Shown: positions 44,226 to 57,200 of the stretch, piece by piece
How the letters are laid out: each line of letters starts with the position of its first letter
Position numbering within the stretch: position 1 is the stretch's first letter
Assembly (NCBI GenBank): GCA_016178705.1
Contig: JACOST010000009.1
Location: forward strand, 1 to 64,000
DNA length: 64,000 bases
From: Deltaproteobacteria bacterium
Lineage (GTDB): Bacteria > Desulfobacterota > Binatia > HRBIN30 > JACQVA1
Direction of reading: 5' to 3'
The notes under the pieces: model-generated
The model's input: the letters and a program-made list of their open reading frames with translations, nothing else
The model's database searches: none
What the model was told of the DNA's origin: nothing
Position numbers and translations under genes: made by a program

Positions 44226-45140
44226 ATGCCCGAGTTGCTTAAGATCACCAGCGGACTGCAATTTCCTGAAGGGCCGATTGCAATGCCCGATGGCAGCGTG
44301 CTGCTGGTCGAGATCAGACGCGGCACTTTGTCGCGGGTGACGCCGGACGGGAAGATCACCGTCATCGCCAACTGCGGCGGCGGACCAAACGGTGCGGCGA
44401 TCGGACCCGACGGTAAGGTCTACATCTGCAACAACGGCGGCTTCGAATGGCACGACATCGGTGGCCTGACGTTTCCCGGCAATCAGCCATCCGACTACGG
44501 CGGCGGCCGCATCCAGCGGGTCGATCTCGCGACCGGCACGGTCGAGGATGTCTACACCGAGTGCGACGGTCATCCGTTGTGCGGGCCGAATGACATCGTC
44601 TTCGATGCCGCGGGTGGATTCTGGTTCACCGATCACGGCAAATTGCGCGAACGTGATCGCGATCGCACGGGGATCTTTTACGCGACGCCCGATGGCTCGC
44701 TGATTCGCGAAATGATCTTCCCGCTCGATGCGCCCAACGGCATCGGCTTGTCTCCCGACGGCTCGCGCTTATACGCCGCCGAGACCCACACCGGCCGCGT
44801 CTGGGTATGGGACCTCGCGGCGCCGGGACAAATTGCCGGCGGGATGTCGTTCGGTCCCGGTGGCGGCTCGCTGCTTGCCGGTTTGCCCGGATTTCAACTA
44901 TTCGATTCGCTCGCCGTCGACAGCGCCGGCAACGTGTGCGTGGCGACATTGGTGAACGGCGGCATCACGGTGATCTCACCCGACGGCAGCGCGATCGAGC
45001 ACATCGCCACCGGCGATCCATTGACCACCAACATTTGCTTCGGCGGGTCCGATTTACGCACCGCCTACATCACGCTGTCGAGCAGCGGACGGCTGGTGTC
45101 GATGCAATGGCCGCGGCCGGGGCTGAAGTTGAATTGGTGA
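44226..45140 (+). CDS. SMP-30/gluconolactonase/LRE family protein
   Basis: 304 residues with a GAGGAGG ribosome site. The six-bladed propeller pattern carries the metal ligands: Glu in FPEGPIAMPDG, Asn in CGPNDIVFDAAGGFWFTDHG and Asn/Asp in LDAPNGIGLSPDGSRLYAAET. The family hydrolyses lactones of sugars. It is divergent from the DUF433 gene and convergent with the cyclase gene. Confidence 0.9.
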   Translation: MPELLKITSGLQFPEGPIAMPDGSVLLVEIRRGTLSRVTPDGKITVIANCGGGPNGAAIGPDGKVYICNNGGFEWHDIGGLTFPGNQPSDYGGGRIQRVDLATGTVEDVYTECDGHPLCGPNDIVFDAAGGFWFTDHGKLRERDRDRTGIFYATPDGSLIREMIFPLDAPNGIGLSPDGSRLYAAETHTGRVWVWDLAAPGQIAGGMSFGPGGGSLLAGLPGFQLFDSLAVDSAGNVCVATLVNGGITVISPDGSAIEHIATGDPLTTNICFGGSDLRTAYITLSSSGRLVSMQWPRPGLKLNW

Positions 45141-45146
45141 GCCGTG

Positions 45147-45251
45147 AAATCGTGATTCGTGAATCGTGAATCGTCGGACTCCAAGAGGTGTGTCCCGCAC
45201 AATCACGACTCACGACTCACGCTTCACGAGTCACGATCTCACGACCTCCAC
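45147..45251. repeat. TCACGA-type short repeats forming an inverted pair
   Basis: Left part has CGTGATTCGTGAATCGTGAA-type words; right part has CACGACTCACGACTCACG-type words on the opposite strand sense, so the region can fold. It lies between two convergent genes and may end both transcripts. Related words occur at 48590-48650 and 63943-63980. Confidence 0.7.
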
Positions 45252-45260
45252 GCCTCGTCG

Positions 45261-48200
45261 TCAGCCTTCGATCTCGGCCGCGAGCGCCGCGACCGGTGCG
45301 GGCACGTGCTCGACGCCGGCTTCGGCGAGGCGGCGGCGGATGCGTTCGAGCACCTCGCGCGCCTGCGCCTTCTTGCCCTGATGGGCGAGCAGCCGGCCCT
45401 CGCACAGATCGATCAGGCCATGCATGCCGCGCAGGTTCCTCTCGTTCGCCTCGGCGCGCAGTCGTTCGATCAGCCGGCGCGCCTTGCGCGCGGCGAAGAG
45501 TGCCTGTGTGAAGACGAACCACGGGTTGCGGATGAGGGCTCCCAACGGTGGCGTGATGTCCCGGCGCGCGGCGTAGACGTAGACGACCAGGACGAAGGTC
45601 TCGGTGGTATGCACCGCCGGCTCCCAACCATGCTCACCGAAGCTCCGAATCGAGTCGAACACGCCACGCATGCCGCTCGACAAATGACCAGATAAGAGAT
45701 CGACGGACGCCCGGACGGTCTTTGCCGCTTGACCAAACCAGTAGTTCTCGTTCTCCTGCAGATACGGGAGCACATCGTCGATCAAGCGGCCTGCTTCCTC
45801 GAAGTGCAGATCGGTTACCAACGCGAGCGCCCGAAACACCGCGTTGAAGGTACGGTACGTCGGATCCTTCGCCGCGTCCATCCCCATCTGGGCGACCGCG
45901 GCGGCGCGCTCGAAGTCGAGGTTCAAGAGCCAGTAGAAGGACAGCTCGCACTGCCCGACCGACTCGGCGCGGCTGTTCCCGCTGGCACGACCGAAATCGA
46001 CGAGTTCCTCCGCGATGCCCCGCGCCCGGCACATCTGCCCCGAGTGGTTGAGTGCGAACGTGAGCCCGGCGTGGCCGTTGAAGTGAGGGTACGGGGCGTT
46101 GCGTTTCTCTTCTTCGCTCTGATCGAGCGACTCCGCGGAGCGAATGACATCACCGACCCGCCCGAGAAAGAGTAGCGTGTGCGTGTGCCAGGCCACCGCG
46201 TGTGCGACCGCGTCCCGGGCACCCGCGGATCGACCCACTTCGAGCGCGCGCTCGATGCTCTTGAGCGCGCCGCGTAGATCGCCGTGGAAGGTTTGGACGT
46301 TGCCCAACCAACCCAAATACAGGGAGAGCACCGCCGGATCGCCGCAGCGCTCGGCGTCCTCAACATGCTTCTCCACCAGCCGCAGCCATTCGCGGATCGT
46401 GCCGAGGTAGTAGTGTACCTGCGACCACGCGACGATCAGCTCCGCGAGCACGCGGCTCTCCTCCGGACTGCGTTCGCGCTCCGCAATGAGCGCGTAGGCC
46501 TCGCGGAAGTGGCTCGTAGCCTCGGCGAGCGCATAGCGAGCGATGCACTTCCGGCCCGCCTCGCCCAAGTAGTAGATCGCCTTGTCGGTGACACCGCCGC
46601 GCAAGAAATGGTACGCCAGGGTCTCCAAGAACTCCGGGATGCGTTCGGCGAGCACGCCCTCCATGGCATAGGCTACGCGCTCGTGCAGCTTCTGCCGTTC
46701 GGACTTGAGCAGGCCGTCGTAGGAAACCTCCTGCGTCAGCGCGTGCTTGAAGATGTATTCGAGATTTGGCTCAGGACTGTGCGCGCGAATCAGATCGACG
46801 GCCTCAAGGTGCTCGAGGCTGGGAGCGAGCTGGTCGGCCTGCTGCGTGACCTGGGCGACGACGGAGTAGAGGAACTCGCGACCGACGACGGCGGCTTCGC
46901 GCAGCACGCGCTTGCGCGGCTCGTCGAGACGGTCGATGCGGGCAGCGATGACACCGCGCACAGTCGCCGGCACGGCCGCTTCCGCGAGCGGACGGGCCAG
47001 TGTCCAGTCACCATTGGCGCGCGTCAGCACGTGCGTCTCGATCAGCGAGTTGACGACCTCCTCGACATAGAATGGGTTGCCATCGGAGCGCTCGCCAATG
47101 AAGGTCCGCAACGCCGCGGGCGGCTCCGCCTTGAGCAGCGAAGCCAGCAGCTCGCCAGTCTGTCGCGATGACAGCTCGCGCAGCTCGAGCACCTGCGTGC
47201 CGGCGCCCGGCGTGTAGCCTGGGCGGTAGTTGCCGACGAGTAGCACGGGAATGCGCAGGTCTTCGGTCAACCCGCGCAGGAGGATCACGGTGGAAGCGTC
47301 GGCCCAATGTAGATCCTGCAGGCAGACCACCGTGGGCGCTCGCTGGGCCAGCGCGGCCAGCAGCCGCCGGACGGCATGGAGCAGTCGCTCCTGGAAGACC
47401 TCCCGGTCGATCACGAAACCGTCCGCTTGCTCCTGCTGAAACAGGTGCAGGATCAGGGGCAGGACTTCGCCGGTAGCGTCAACGAGACCCACGACACCGA
47501 CCTCAAGCTTGGTGCGAACCTGCGCGGGGCGGTCGGTCTCCTCGATCGCCCAACTACGGCTCAGCAAATCGATGATCGGCGCGTAGGGAATGTTCTGCGC
47601 GTAGGGATAGGCGCGGCCCTCCAGCCACTGCACGTCGTCGCCGACCTTCGCGCGGAACTCCTCGACGAGTCGTGTCTTGCCCGTGCCCGCATCGCCGCGT
47701 ATCCCGAACGCGGACGGCCTCCCGTCGCGCATTTGCTCGGCGGCGCCCAGCAGCGCACCGAGCTCGGTCTGGCGACCGACGAAGGCCCCGCGGAAGTGGC
47801 TCGCTTGGGTGGCGCGCGATGCGGTGCCGAGCACGCGCGCCACGACGACGGGTTCCGCCTTGCCCTTGAACTCACGCGCGCCGAGCTCCTCCAGCTCGCA
47901 GGCGCGCGCGACCAGGCGCCGCGTCTCGGGACCGACCCAGATCTCGCCACTCGGCGCGGCGTTCATGAGTCGTGAGGCGAGGTTGATCGTGTCGCCGAGC
48001 GGCCCGGCCGTGCCTTGACCAAATTGAAGCTCACCCGTCAGGACCAGGCCCGTGTTGATGCCGCTGTGCAGCGCGATCGCTGTTCCGGAGCGTGCTTCCA
48101 CTGCTGGCGACATCGCGCGCACGACCTCGTGCAGCTCGAGCGCCGCGCGCACGGCACGCACGGGGTCGTCCTCGTGCGCGACCGGCACGCCGAAGAGCGC

Positions 48201-48512
48201 CATGACGGCATCGCCGATGAACTTGTCGATGTGGCCGTCGTAGCGGCCGATGATCTCGGCGGCCTGACTGAAGATACCCGCCATGATCTCGCGGATCTCC
48301 TCGGGATCGAGGCGCTCCGACAGTGCCGTGTAGCCGCTCAGGTCGGAGAACAGGACGGTGACCTGCTTGCGTTCGGCGTCGGCTGCCGCACGCGCCGCCG
48401 GTGTCGCCCCGGGTGTCGCACCGAGATTGGCGCCGCACCGGCTGCAGAAGCGCGCCTCGACGCCGTTGTCGGCTCCGCACGCCTCACAGTGTCCGCTTTC
48501 TCCGAGTTGCAC
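45261..48512 (-). CDS. Zinc-ribbon adenylate cyclase-ATPase-TPR signalling protein
   Basis: 1083 residues. A zinc ribbon (Cys9, Cys12, Cys23, Cys26) is followed by a class III cyclase domain, about 48-230, with metal Asp57 (FSDLSGYT) and Asp101 (KFIGDAVMALFG), Lys97, and LGDTINLASRL with Asn177 and Arg181 for the transition state. Asp174 suggests ATP rather than GTP. Then an AAA/STAND-like ATPase with GDAGTGKT at 273-280, and TPR-like helices to the end. It likely senses a signal and makes cAMP. The full catalytic set is present. Confidence 0.9.
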   Translation of the reverse strand: MQLGESGHCEACGADNGVEARFCSRCGANLGATPGATPAARAAADAERKQVTVLFSDLSGYTALSERLDPEEIREIMAGIFSQAAEIIGRYDGHIDKFIGDAVMALFGVPVAHEDDPVRAVRAALELHEVVRAMSPAVEARSGTAIALHSGINTGLVLTGELQFGQGTAGPLGDTINLASRLMNAAPSGEIWVGPETRRLVARACELEELGAREFKGKAEPVVVARVLGTASRATQASHFRGAFVGRQTELGALLGAAEQMRDGRPSAFGIRGDAGTGKTRLVEEFRAKVGDDVQWLEGRAYPYAQNIPYAPIIDLLSRSWAIEETDRPAQVRTKLEVGVVGLVDATGEVLPLILHLFQQEQADGFVIDREVFQERLLHAVRRLLAALAQRAPTVVCLQDLHWADASTVILLRGLTEDLRIPVLLVGNYRPGYTPGAGTQVLELRELSSRQTGELLASLLKAEPPAALRTFIGERSDGNPFYVEEVVNSLIETHVLTRANGDWTLARPLAEAAVPATVRGVIAARIDRLDEPRKRVLREAAVVGREFLYSVVAQVTQQADQLAPSLEHLEAVDLIRAHSPEPNLEYIFKHALTQEVSYDGLLKSERQKLHERVAYAMEGVLAERIPEFLETLAYHFLRGGVTDKAIYYLGEAGRKCIARYALAEATSHFREAYALIAERERSPEESRVLAELIVAWSQVHYYLGTIREWLRLVEKHVEDAERCGDPAVLSLYLGWLGNVQTFHGDLRGALKSIERALEVGRSAGARDAVAHAVAWHTHTLLFLGRVGDVIRSAESLDQSEEEKRNAPYPHFNGHAGLTFALNHSGQMCRARGIAEELVDFGRASGNSRAESVGQCELSFYWLLNLDFERAAAVAQMGMDAAKDPTYRTFNAVFRALALVTDLHFEEAGRLIDDVLPYLQENENYWFGQAAKTVRASVDLLSGHLSSGMRGVFDSIRSFGEHGWEPAVHTTETFVLVVYVYAARRDITPPLGALIRNPWFVFTQALFAARKARRLIERLRAEANERNLRGMHGLIDLCEGRLLAHQGKKAQAREVLERIRRRLAEAGVEHVPAPVAALAAEIEG

Positions 48513-48589
48513 GTGGGCACTTTAGGACAACACGCGAGTCAAAGGCCAACGACCGATCCCGCACGATCGCCAAGGTGCGGCGCACTGAC

Positions 48590-48650
48590 GTGCTCGTGTT
48601 CGTCACTCGTGCTCGTAAACGACGAACACGAGTCACGAGCACGAGTCACG
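48590..48650. repeat. Inverted CTCGTGTTCGT/ACGAACACGAG repeat
   Basis: CTCGTGTTCGTCACTCGTGC and its near reverse complement lie a few bases apart and can form a long hairpin. The right flank (CGAGTCACGATCTCACG, then CCTCCACG) matches the 45220-45255 region closely. Confidence 0.8.
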
Positions 48651-48653
48651 ATC

Positions 48654-49685
48654 TCACGTCCTCCACGGCTCCACCAGAATCTTGGCGTGGGTGTCGGGTT
48701 TGGCCAGCGTGTCAAATGCGCCCGGGACGCCGTCGACACCGACGCGGCCGGTGATCATCGGCGCCACGTCGATGCGGCCATCGGCGATCGCTTGCAGCGT
48801 CTGCGCGAATTCCTCCGGCGTGTAGCCGAGCACGAATTGCAGATTGAGTTCCTTGTTGATGCCGAGCATCGGCTTGATGAGGTCATCCTCCATACATACG
48901 CCGGCAACGACGATGCGCGCACCGAGTGGTGCTTCGCGCATCACCTGATGCAACAGACCCGGGATGCCGACGCACTCGAAGATGACCGCGGGGCGCATGT
49001 TCGCCGCTTCGTTGAAAGCATCGATGGCGCGCCGCTCGGCGGGGTTGACGACCACGTGCGCACCCATGCGCTCGGCCAGCGCGCGGCGCAGGGGCGAGAA
49101 GTCCGCCGCGACGATCGGTTCGACCCCTCGCAGCTTGAGCGCCGCGATCACCGCCAACCCCACCGGGCCGCAGCCGATCACCAACGGCGCATCATGGCTC
49201 TCCATGCGCGCCTTGTTCACCGCGTGGACTCCGACCGCCATCGGTTCGGTGAGCGCCGCGTGCTCGGTCGCCAGGCCGTTGGGCACGGCCAGCACCATCG
49301 CCGACGACAACGTCATCAACTCTCCGTAACCGCCCGGCGCTTCGTTCGAGTAGCCGACGCCTTCCATGCGGCCGCCGCGGAACAGGATCGGCATCGACAC
49401 CACACGATCGCCCGCGCGCACCGCGCCGCCGGTGTTGGGTCCGTAGTCGACCACCTCGGCGCAGAACTCGTGCCCCATGACGATGTCGCGCGTGATGTCG
49501 AGCACGAATAGCGCGCCGGTCTCGCGGGCGATCTCGACCATCTTGTCGGCGTGCTTGAGCGCATGCAGGTCGGAGCCGCAGATACCGCAGGCCAGTGTCT
49601 TGACCAGCACCTCTCCTTCCTGCGGTTCCGGATCTGGAACGTGGTCCACCACCAGCTTCGAATTGCGCATCACCGCGGCACGCAT
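48654..49685 (-). CDS. Zinc-dependent MDR alcohol/sugar dehydrogenase
   Basis: 343 residues. The catalytic zinc site is CGICGSDLH with Cys, and His/Glu in MGHEF. The NAD(P) motif is VIGCGPVGLAVIAALKLRG. The four-cysteine structural zinc loop is absent; in its place is a stretch (VVSMPILFRGGRMEGVGYSNE). A ribosome site AAGGAG precedes the ATG. Substrate unknown. Confidence 0.88.
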   Translation of the reverse strand: MRAAVMRNSKLVVDHVPDPEPQEGEVLVKTLACGICGSDLHALKHADKMVEIARETGALFVLDITRDIVMGHEFCAEVVDYGPNTGGAVRAGDRVVSMPILFRGGRMEGVGYSNEAPGGYGELMTLSSAMVLAVPNGLATEHAALTEPMAVGVHAVNKARMESHDAPLVIGCGPVGLAVIAALKLRGVEPIVAADFSPLRRALAERMGAHVVVNPAERRAIDAFNEAANMRPAVIFECVGIPGLLHQVMREAPLGARIVVAGVCMEDDLIKPMLGINKELNLQFVLGYTPEEFAQTLQAIADGRIDVAPMITGRVGVDGVPGAFDTLAKPDTHAKILVEPWRT

Positions 49686-49821
49686 CGGCGAGTCTCCTTT
49701 CGATCGGCAACCCTACTCGTCGCTTGTGCCACAACTCGATCCGCTCTGCGAGCTGGCGAGCACCGGCACTCTTTCCCATAGGTGTCGCAATGCAGTATGA
49801 GAGGGCATAGGGCAGCCACGC

Positions 49822-51564
49822 ATGAGGGTCTTGGTCGTAGAGGACGATGCGGCGACGCGGGCGGTGATCGAGAAAATCCTGCGCGCGCGCGGCCATGAGG
49901 TCACGGCGTTCGCCGACGCCGAGAGCGCATGGGCCGTCTATCAGGGCGACACCTATCCGCTCGTCCTGATGGACTGGCTGTTACCCGGTATGGACGGGTT
50001 GCAACTGTGCCGGCAGATGCGGGCGACGCCCTTCGGTGACCACAGCATCATCGTGGTGTGCACGACGCGCGATCAGCCCGACGACTTGCACGCCGTGCTC
50101 GCCGCCGGGGCGGATGACTATCTGACCAAACCGGTCGATGTCCGCCGCCTCAACGTGCGGCTGAGCATCGCCGAGCGTCAGGTGGAGAATCTCAGCGAGC
50201 GCAAACGCGCCGAGGCGCAGATCACCGCGGTGCTGGCGCAACTCGAACACAGCCGCGACGACCTGCTGTCGATCCTCAACGCGCTACGCGTCGGTAGCGC
50301 CATTGCCGAACGCGATGGCTCGCTCAGTTTTCTCAGCGAGTCCGCCCGCCGACTACTCGCCGACGGCGACGCCGGCAACCTGGCGCTGCCATGGGAGCGG
50401 AGCCTGCCGTTCTCCGCGCATGATGCGGCCGAGTTGAGAGCGATGGCCGCGCGCGCGCCGGCGCACCGTACGAAGGTACCGGTGTGCATCGAAACCGGCG
50501 CGCGCCGGCGCTGCTTTCTGGACGTTGAGGTCGTCGACGATCCGCGCGATCCGCAGCGCAAGATTTTCTTTCTCTACGACGTGTCCGAAGTCCACGACCT
50601 GCGCCGCTTGCTCGACGAGAAGGCGCAGTTCCGCGACCTCGTCGGCAAGAGCACGCCGATGGTGCAGATGTACCAACTCATCCGTGACCTGGCGCGGGTG
50701 GACAGCACGGTGTTGATCGAGGGCGAGACCGGGACTGGCAAGGAGTTGGTGGCCCGCGCGATCCACTACTCCAGCCATCGCGCCGAGAAGCCCTTCATCG
50801 CGGTGAATTCGGCCGGCCTCACCGACTCGCTGCTCGCCAGTCAGCTCTTCGGCCACAAGCGTGGCGCCTTCACCGGCGCGTTCGAGGATCACAAGGGCGT
50901 GTTCGAGGCGGCCGAGGGCGGGACCATCTTCCTCGACGAAATCGGTGACGTGCCGCTCAACGTGCAGACGAGTTTGCTGCGCGTGCTGCAGGAGCGCGAG
51001 ATCACGCGACTGGGTGAGTCGAAGCCGCGCAAGGTCGACGTGCGCGTCCTCGCCGCCACCCACCACAACCTGAGCGCCGAAGCCGCCGCCGGGGACTTCC
51101 GGCCCGATTTGCTCTACCGCATCCGCGTTGCCCGCGTGCATCCGCCGTCATTGCGCGAGCGACGCGAAGATATTCCGCTGCTGGTCGGCTCGTTCCTCGG
51201 GCAAGTCGGTGCAGCCACCGGTAAACCGGTCGAGCAGGTCAGCGCCGCCGCGATGCACGAGTTGATGCAGTACGCATGGCCCGGCAACGTGCGCGAATTG
51301 CGCAGCGCGATTGAATTCGCCGTCATCCGCTGTCAAACATCCGTCATCGACGTAACCGACCTGCCTCCCGAGTTGACGCAGCCGCCAGTCCCGCAAATCG
51401 CCGCGGCCGGCTTTGGAGTGATCCCTGAAATCGACGAGCGCGAGCGCTTGCTCACGGCGATCCAGAGCGCCAAGGGCAATCGTACCGAAGCCGCTCGCCT
51501 GCTGGGAATCAGTCGCGCGACCCTTTACCGCCGGCTCTCGGAACTCCAGGTCGATCCCAAGTAG
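49822..51564 (+). CDS. Sigma54-dependent response regulator (NtrC-like)
   Basis: 580 residues. The receiver (1-115) has phospho-acceptor Asp51 (VLMDWLLPGMDG) and Lys103 (YLTKPVD). A PAS-like domain is about 140-260. The AAA+ domain has GETGTGKE, GAFTGAF (intact sigma54-contact loop) and GGTIFLDEIGD. A Fis-type helix-turn-helix closes the protein (NRTEAARLLGISRATLYRRL). It activates sigma54 polymerase. The near-perfect sigma54 promoter and palindrome that follow are plausible targets. Confidence 0.95.
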   Translation: MRVLVVEDDAATRAVIEKILRARGHEVTAFADAESAWAVYQGDTYPLVLMDWLLPGMDGLQLCRQMRATPFGDHSIIVVCTTRDQPDDLHAVLAAGADDYLTKPVDVRRLNVRLSIAERQVENLSERKRAEAQITAVLAQLEHSRDDLLSILNALRVGSAIAERDGSLSFLSESARRLLADGDAGNLALPWERSLPFSAHDAAELRAMAARAPAHRTKVPVCIETGARRRCFLDVEVVDDPRDPQRKIFFLYDVSEVHDLRRLLDEKAQFRDLVGKSTPMVQMYQLIRDLARVDSTVLIEGETGTGKELVARAIHYSSHRAEKPFIAVNSAGLTDSLLASQLFGHKRGAFTGAFEDHKGVFEAAEGGTIFLDEIGDVPLNVQTSLLRVLQEREITRLGESKPRKVDVRVLAATHHNLSAEAAAGDFRPDLLYRIRVARVHPPSLRERREDIPLLVGSFLGQVGAATGKPVEQVSAAAMHELMQYAWPGNVRELRSAIEFAVIRCQTSVIDVTDLPPELTQPPVPQIAAAGFGVIPEIDERERLLTAIQSAKGNRTEAARLLGISRATLYRRLSELQVDPK

Positions 51565-51568
51565 CCCG

Positions 51569-51618
51569 TGTCTCGCCCGAGACATGCTGAGACGTTGCTG
51601 ATGCGCAGCGGCGAGACA
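51569..51618. promoter_or_regulatory. Candidate enhancer site for the sigma54 regulator
   Basis: TGTCTCG-CC-CGAGACA is a perfect inverted repeat (51569-51584). Related half-sites TGAGACG (51588-51594) and CGAGACA (51612-51618) follow. The palindrome lies about 130 bases before the -24 element, a normal distance for an activator of this class. Confidence 0.55.
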
Positions 51619-51710
51619 GCCGGTATCGGCAACCCCCTTGCTCTTCCAAAAAGGCATTGAGAAAAGGGGGCTGAGGCGTTCCGATCCCCGACGCGATTGT
51701 CCCGACCCAT

Positions 51711-51725
51711 TGGCACGGAGCATGC
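51711..51725 (+). promoter_or_regulatory. Sigma54 (-24/-12) promoter
   Basis: TGGCACGGAGCATGC matches the consensus TGGCACG-N4-TTGC at every specified base except one (A for T before TGC), and the GG to GC spacing is the required 10 bases. Transcription would begin near 51737, with a leader of about 180 bases to the first kinase gene. Confidence 0.75.
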
Positions 51726-51919
51726 GCTCGCAAGCATCGGAGTAGGATTTGTGACCGAAGAGCTGCCGCCCGCGTTCGTGCTTCGTTTGCCCCCCCCCTC
51801 CGCCGACAAGCACGGACGCGGGCGCGCTGATCCGGGGCTAAGGGTTCCCGCCGGCATGACGAGACCGTCTTCACCATTACCCTCATCGACGCCCTTGCGA
51901 ACGCCATCGCGATGATCCG

Positions 51920-54154
<2,235 letters not shown>

Positions 54155-54230
54155 CCCGCACGCAACGCCACCGCCGCCGCCCTATCATCCACGGGCAGCC
54201 CACGGAACGCTCCTGTGATAGAGAGAGGCT

Positions 54231-57200
54231 GTGGGTTACGGCAACTCAACGCTGACGGCCGGGCACGAACATTCCGGCTCCGACATCGAGATCACCGTCC
54301 TACTGGCCCGGCGTGTCCGCATCGGCCTGGGGATCATATTACTGTCAAACGCGCTCTTCGCGCTCGCTGATCTGCTCCTGGCAACCAGCCGTCCGGGCGC
54401 GTTGCTGATCCTCAAGTTGATCCAGGCGAGTGCGGTGCTCGCCGCCTTCACGGTCGTGCGCCTGCGCCCAACACAGCGCGCCTGGATCGTCGCGAGCACG
54501 TTGGCGGCGCTGGCCGTCATCTCGACCGCCACGGCGGTTTCGGGGGTGCTCACCGCCGACGTCGTCACCACCTCTATTCTGTGCCTCGCACTCACGTTGG
54601 GAGCCGCAACATTGTTGCCCTGGGGAGTGGTCCCGCAACTCGTCGCCGCCGGCGGCGCGGCGCTGGCGATGCTGTTGAATCTCGTTCTGGTGACCGGCAG
54701 CTTTGCCGACGTGTTCAGTTATCCCGCCGTCGGCGTCGCGGTGACGTTGGGCGTGTCGGTGTACGTGTCAGCGGCGTTCGCCCGCGAGCGCGCGGTGACG
54801 CAGCGCGCGGCACTTGAGCGCCAGGGCGCCGAAGCCGCACTGCGGGAGAGCGAGGAGCGCTATCGCGACTTGTTTGAGAACGCCAGCGATCTGGTCCAAA
54901 GCATCGGCCCCGACGGGCGCTTGCTATACGTCAACAAGGCGTGGCGCGACGGGCTCGGGTACAGCGACGCCGAGTGTCGCACGCTGTCGATCTTCGACGT
55001 GATTCACCCCGACTACCACGCGCGCTGTCGCGCGCTGTGCGAGCAAACCGAACGTGGAGACCGCCTGCGCATGGAGGTCGTCTTGGTCGCGAAGGACGGG
55101 CGCGACATCCTCACCGAGGGCACCGCGAGCTGCAAATTCGTCGACGGAAAGCCCGCCTTCACTCGCTGTATTCTGCGTGACATCACGGCGCGCAAACACA
55201 GCGAGCGGGAGCGCGACCGTTTCTTCGACTTGTCGAGTGACCTGATGGTGACTGGCGGTCTCGACGGCCGCGCCCGGCGGCTCAATCCCGCCTGGGAGCG
55301 AACACTAGGCTTTTCGCTCGCAGAGATGTTCGCCACCACGTTGCTCGACTTCGTCCATCCCGACGACCGCGAAGCAACCGGCGCGGCCATGCAGGCGGCG
55401 AGCAGCAGCGGGCAAGCCGCGTTCGAGAATCGCTTGCGGTGCCGCGACGGCACCTACCGGTGGATCCAGTGGAAGGCGGCGATCATCGCCGACGAAGCGG
55501 TTTTCTACGCCACCGGCCGCGACATCACCGCGCGCCAAGCCGCGGAAGGCGCGCTGCGCGAGAGCGAAGAGCGGCTGCGCGCGATGCTGCAGAACTCCAC
55601 CGACATGATCGCCGTGACCGGCCTCGACGGCACCTTCCAGTACGTCAGCCCCTCGGTCGAACGCTTGCTGGGCTACCGCCCGGAAGACCTCGTGAGCACA
55701 CAAGGCTTCGCCTTTATCCACCCGGATGACCGGGAACGCCTGCTCAACGCCTTTGTGCAAGGATTGCAGGACGGTGGCATCGGCGGCCCTTTCGAATATC
55801 GCGCGCGCAGCGCGAGCGGCGAATGGGTCTACCTCGAATCGATGGGCAGCAACCTGTTCGACAACCCCGCGATCAAGGGATTCGTCTCGAACAGCCGAAT
55901 CATCACCGACCGCAAGCGGGCGCAAGACGCCCTCCGCCAAAACGAGGAACTCTACCGCACGGTGGCGCACCACTTTCCCAATGGCTTGGTTGCCCTGTTC
56001 GATCAGGATCTGCGCTACACGATGGCGGAAGGCGAGGCACTCGCAACTACCGGCTTGTCGAAGCAGGCGATGGAAGGTCACACCATCTGGGAAGTCTTCC
56101 CGCCCGACATTTGCGCGTTGATCGAAGCCCCCTGCCGCGCCGCGCTCAACGGCGGCGCATCGACCTTCGAAGCGACGTTGGCGGGCCGCATCTACACGGT
56201 CCACACACTGCCGGTTCGCGACGAGACCGGCGCCGTCGTGTGCGGCATGGCGATGAGCCAGGATATCACCGACATGAAGCATGCGGCCGAAAATCTCCGC
56301 CACGCCAAAGAAGCGGCCGAGGCGGCCGACCGCGCCAAGTCGGCGTTCCTTGCCACCATGAGTCACGAGATCCGCACGCCAATGAACGGCGTCATCGGCA
56401 TGACCAGCCTGCTGCTCGACACGCCGCTCAATGACGACCAGCGCGAATACGCCGACGCGATTCGCGTCTCCGGCGACGCGTTGCTAACGATCATCGACGA
56501 CATCCTCGACTTTTCGAAGATCGAGGCCGGCAAGCTCGAATTGGAAGAGGTCGACTTCAACCTGCGCGAGCTGGTCGAGGATGTCACCGACCTGTTTGCC
56601 GAAGCCGCGCAGCGCAAGGGGCTGGAACTAGTGTCGTTGGTGTATCACGACGTGCCCACCGCGGTGCGCGGCGATCCCGGACGCCTGCGCCAGATCCTCA
56701 CCAACTTGATCAGCAACGCCATCAAGTTCAGCGAACGCGGCGAAGTGGTGGTGCGCGCCAAACGCGTTGAGGAGAGCGCCACCAATACTGCGATCGGGTT
56801 TGTGGTCAGCGACAGCGGCATCGGCATCGCTGCGGATGCGCAAGGACGGCTGTTCCGTCCGTTCTCGCAAGCCGACAGCTCGACCACCCGCAAGTATGGC
56901 GGCACCGGGCTGGGGTTGGCGATCTGCAAGCAGCTCAGCGAGCTGATGGGTGGCAGCATCGGCGTCGAAAGCGAGCCGGGGCGCGGCAGCAGTTTCTGGT
57001 GCACCGTGCGTCTCAACAAACAAGCCGATGCAGCGACCGCCGTCGTGCCGGCGCCGCGCACCGAGCTGCAAGGTCGCCGCGTCCTCGTCGTCGATGACAA
57101 CGCCACCAGCCGCGCGGTGCTGCACCGCCAGTTGTCAGGCTGGGGGATATTCACCCGCACCGTCGAGAACGCTGCCGACACGCTGGCGCTACTGCGCAGC

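Noticed and set aside
45147-48650. Intergenic repeated words as a CRISPR-like array
   Set aside because: Units are too short, irregular and partly inverted, with no spacers or cas genes.
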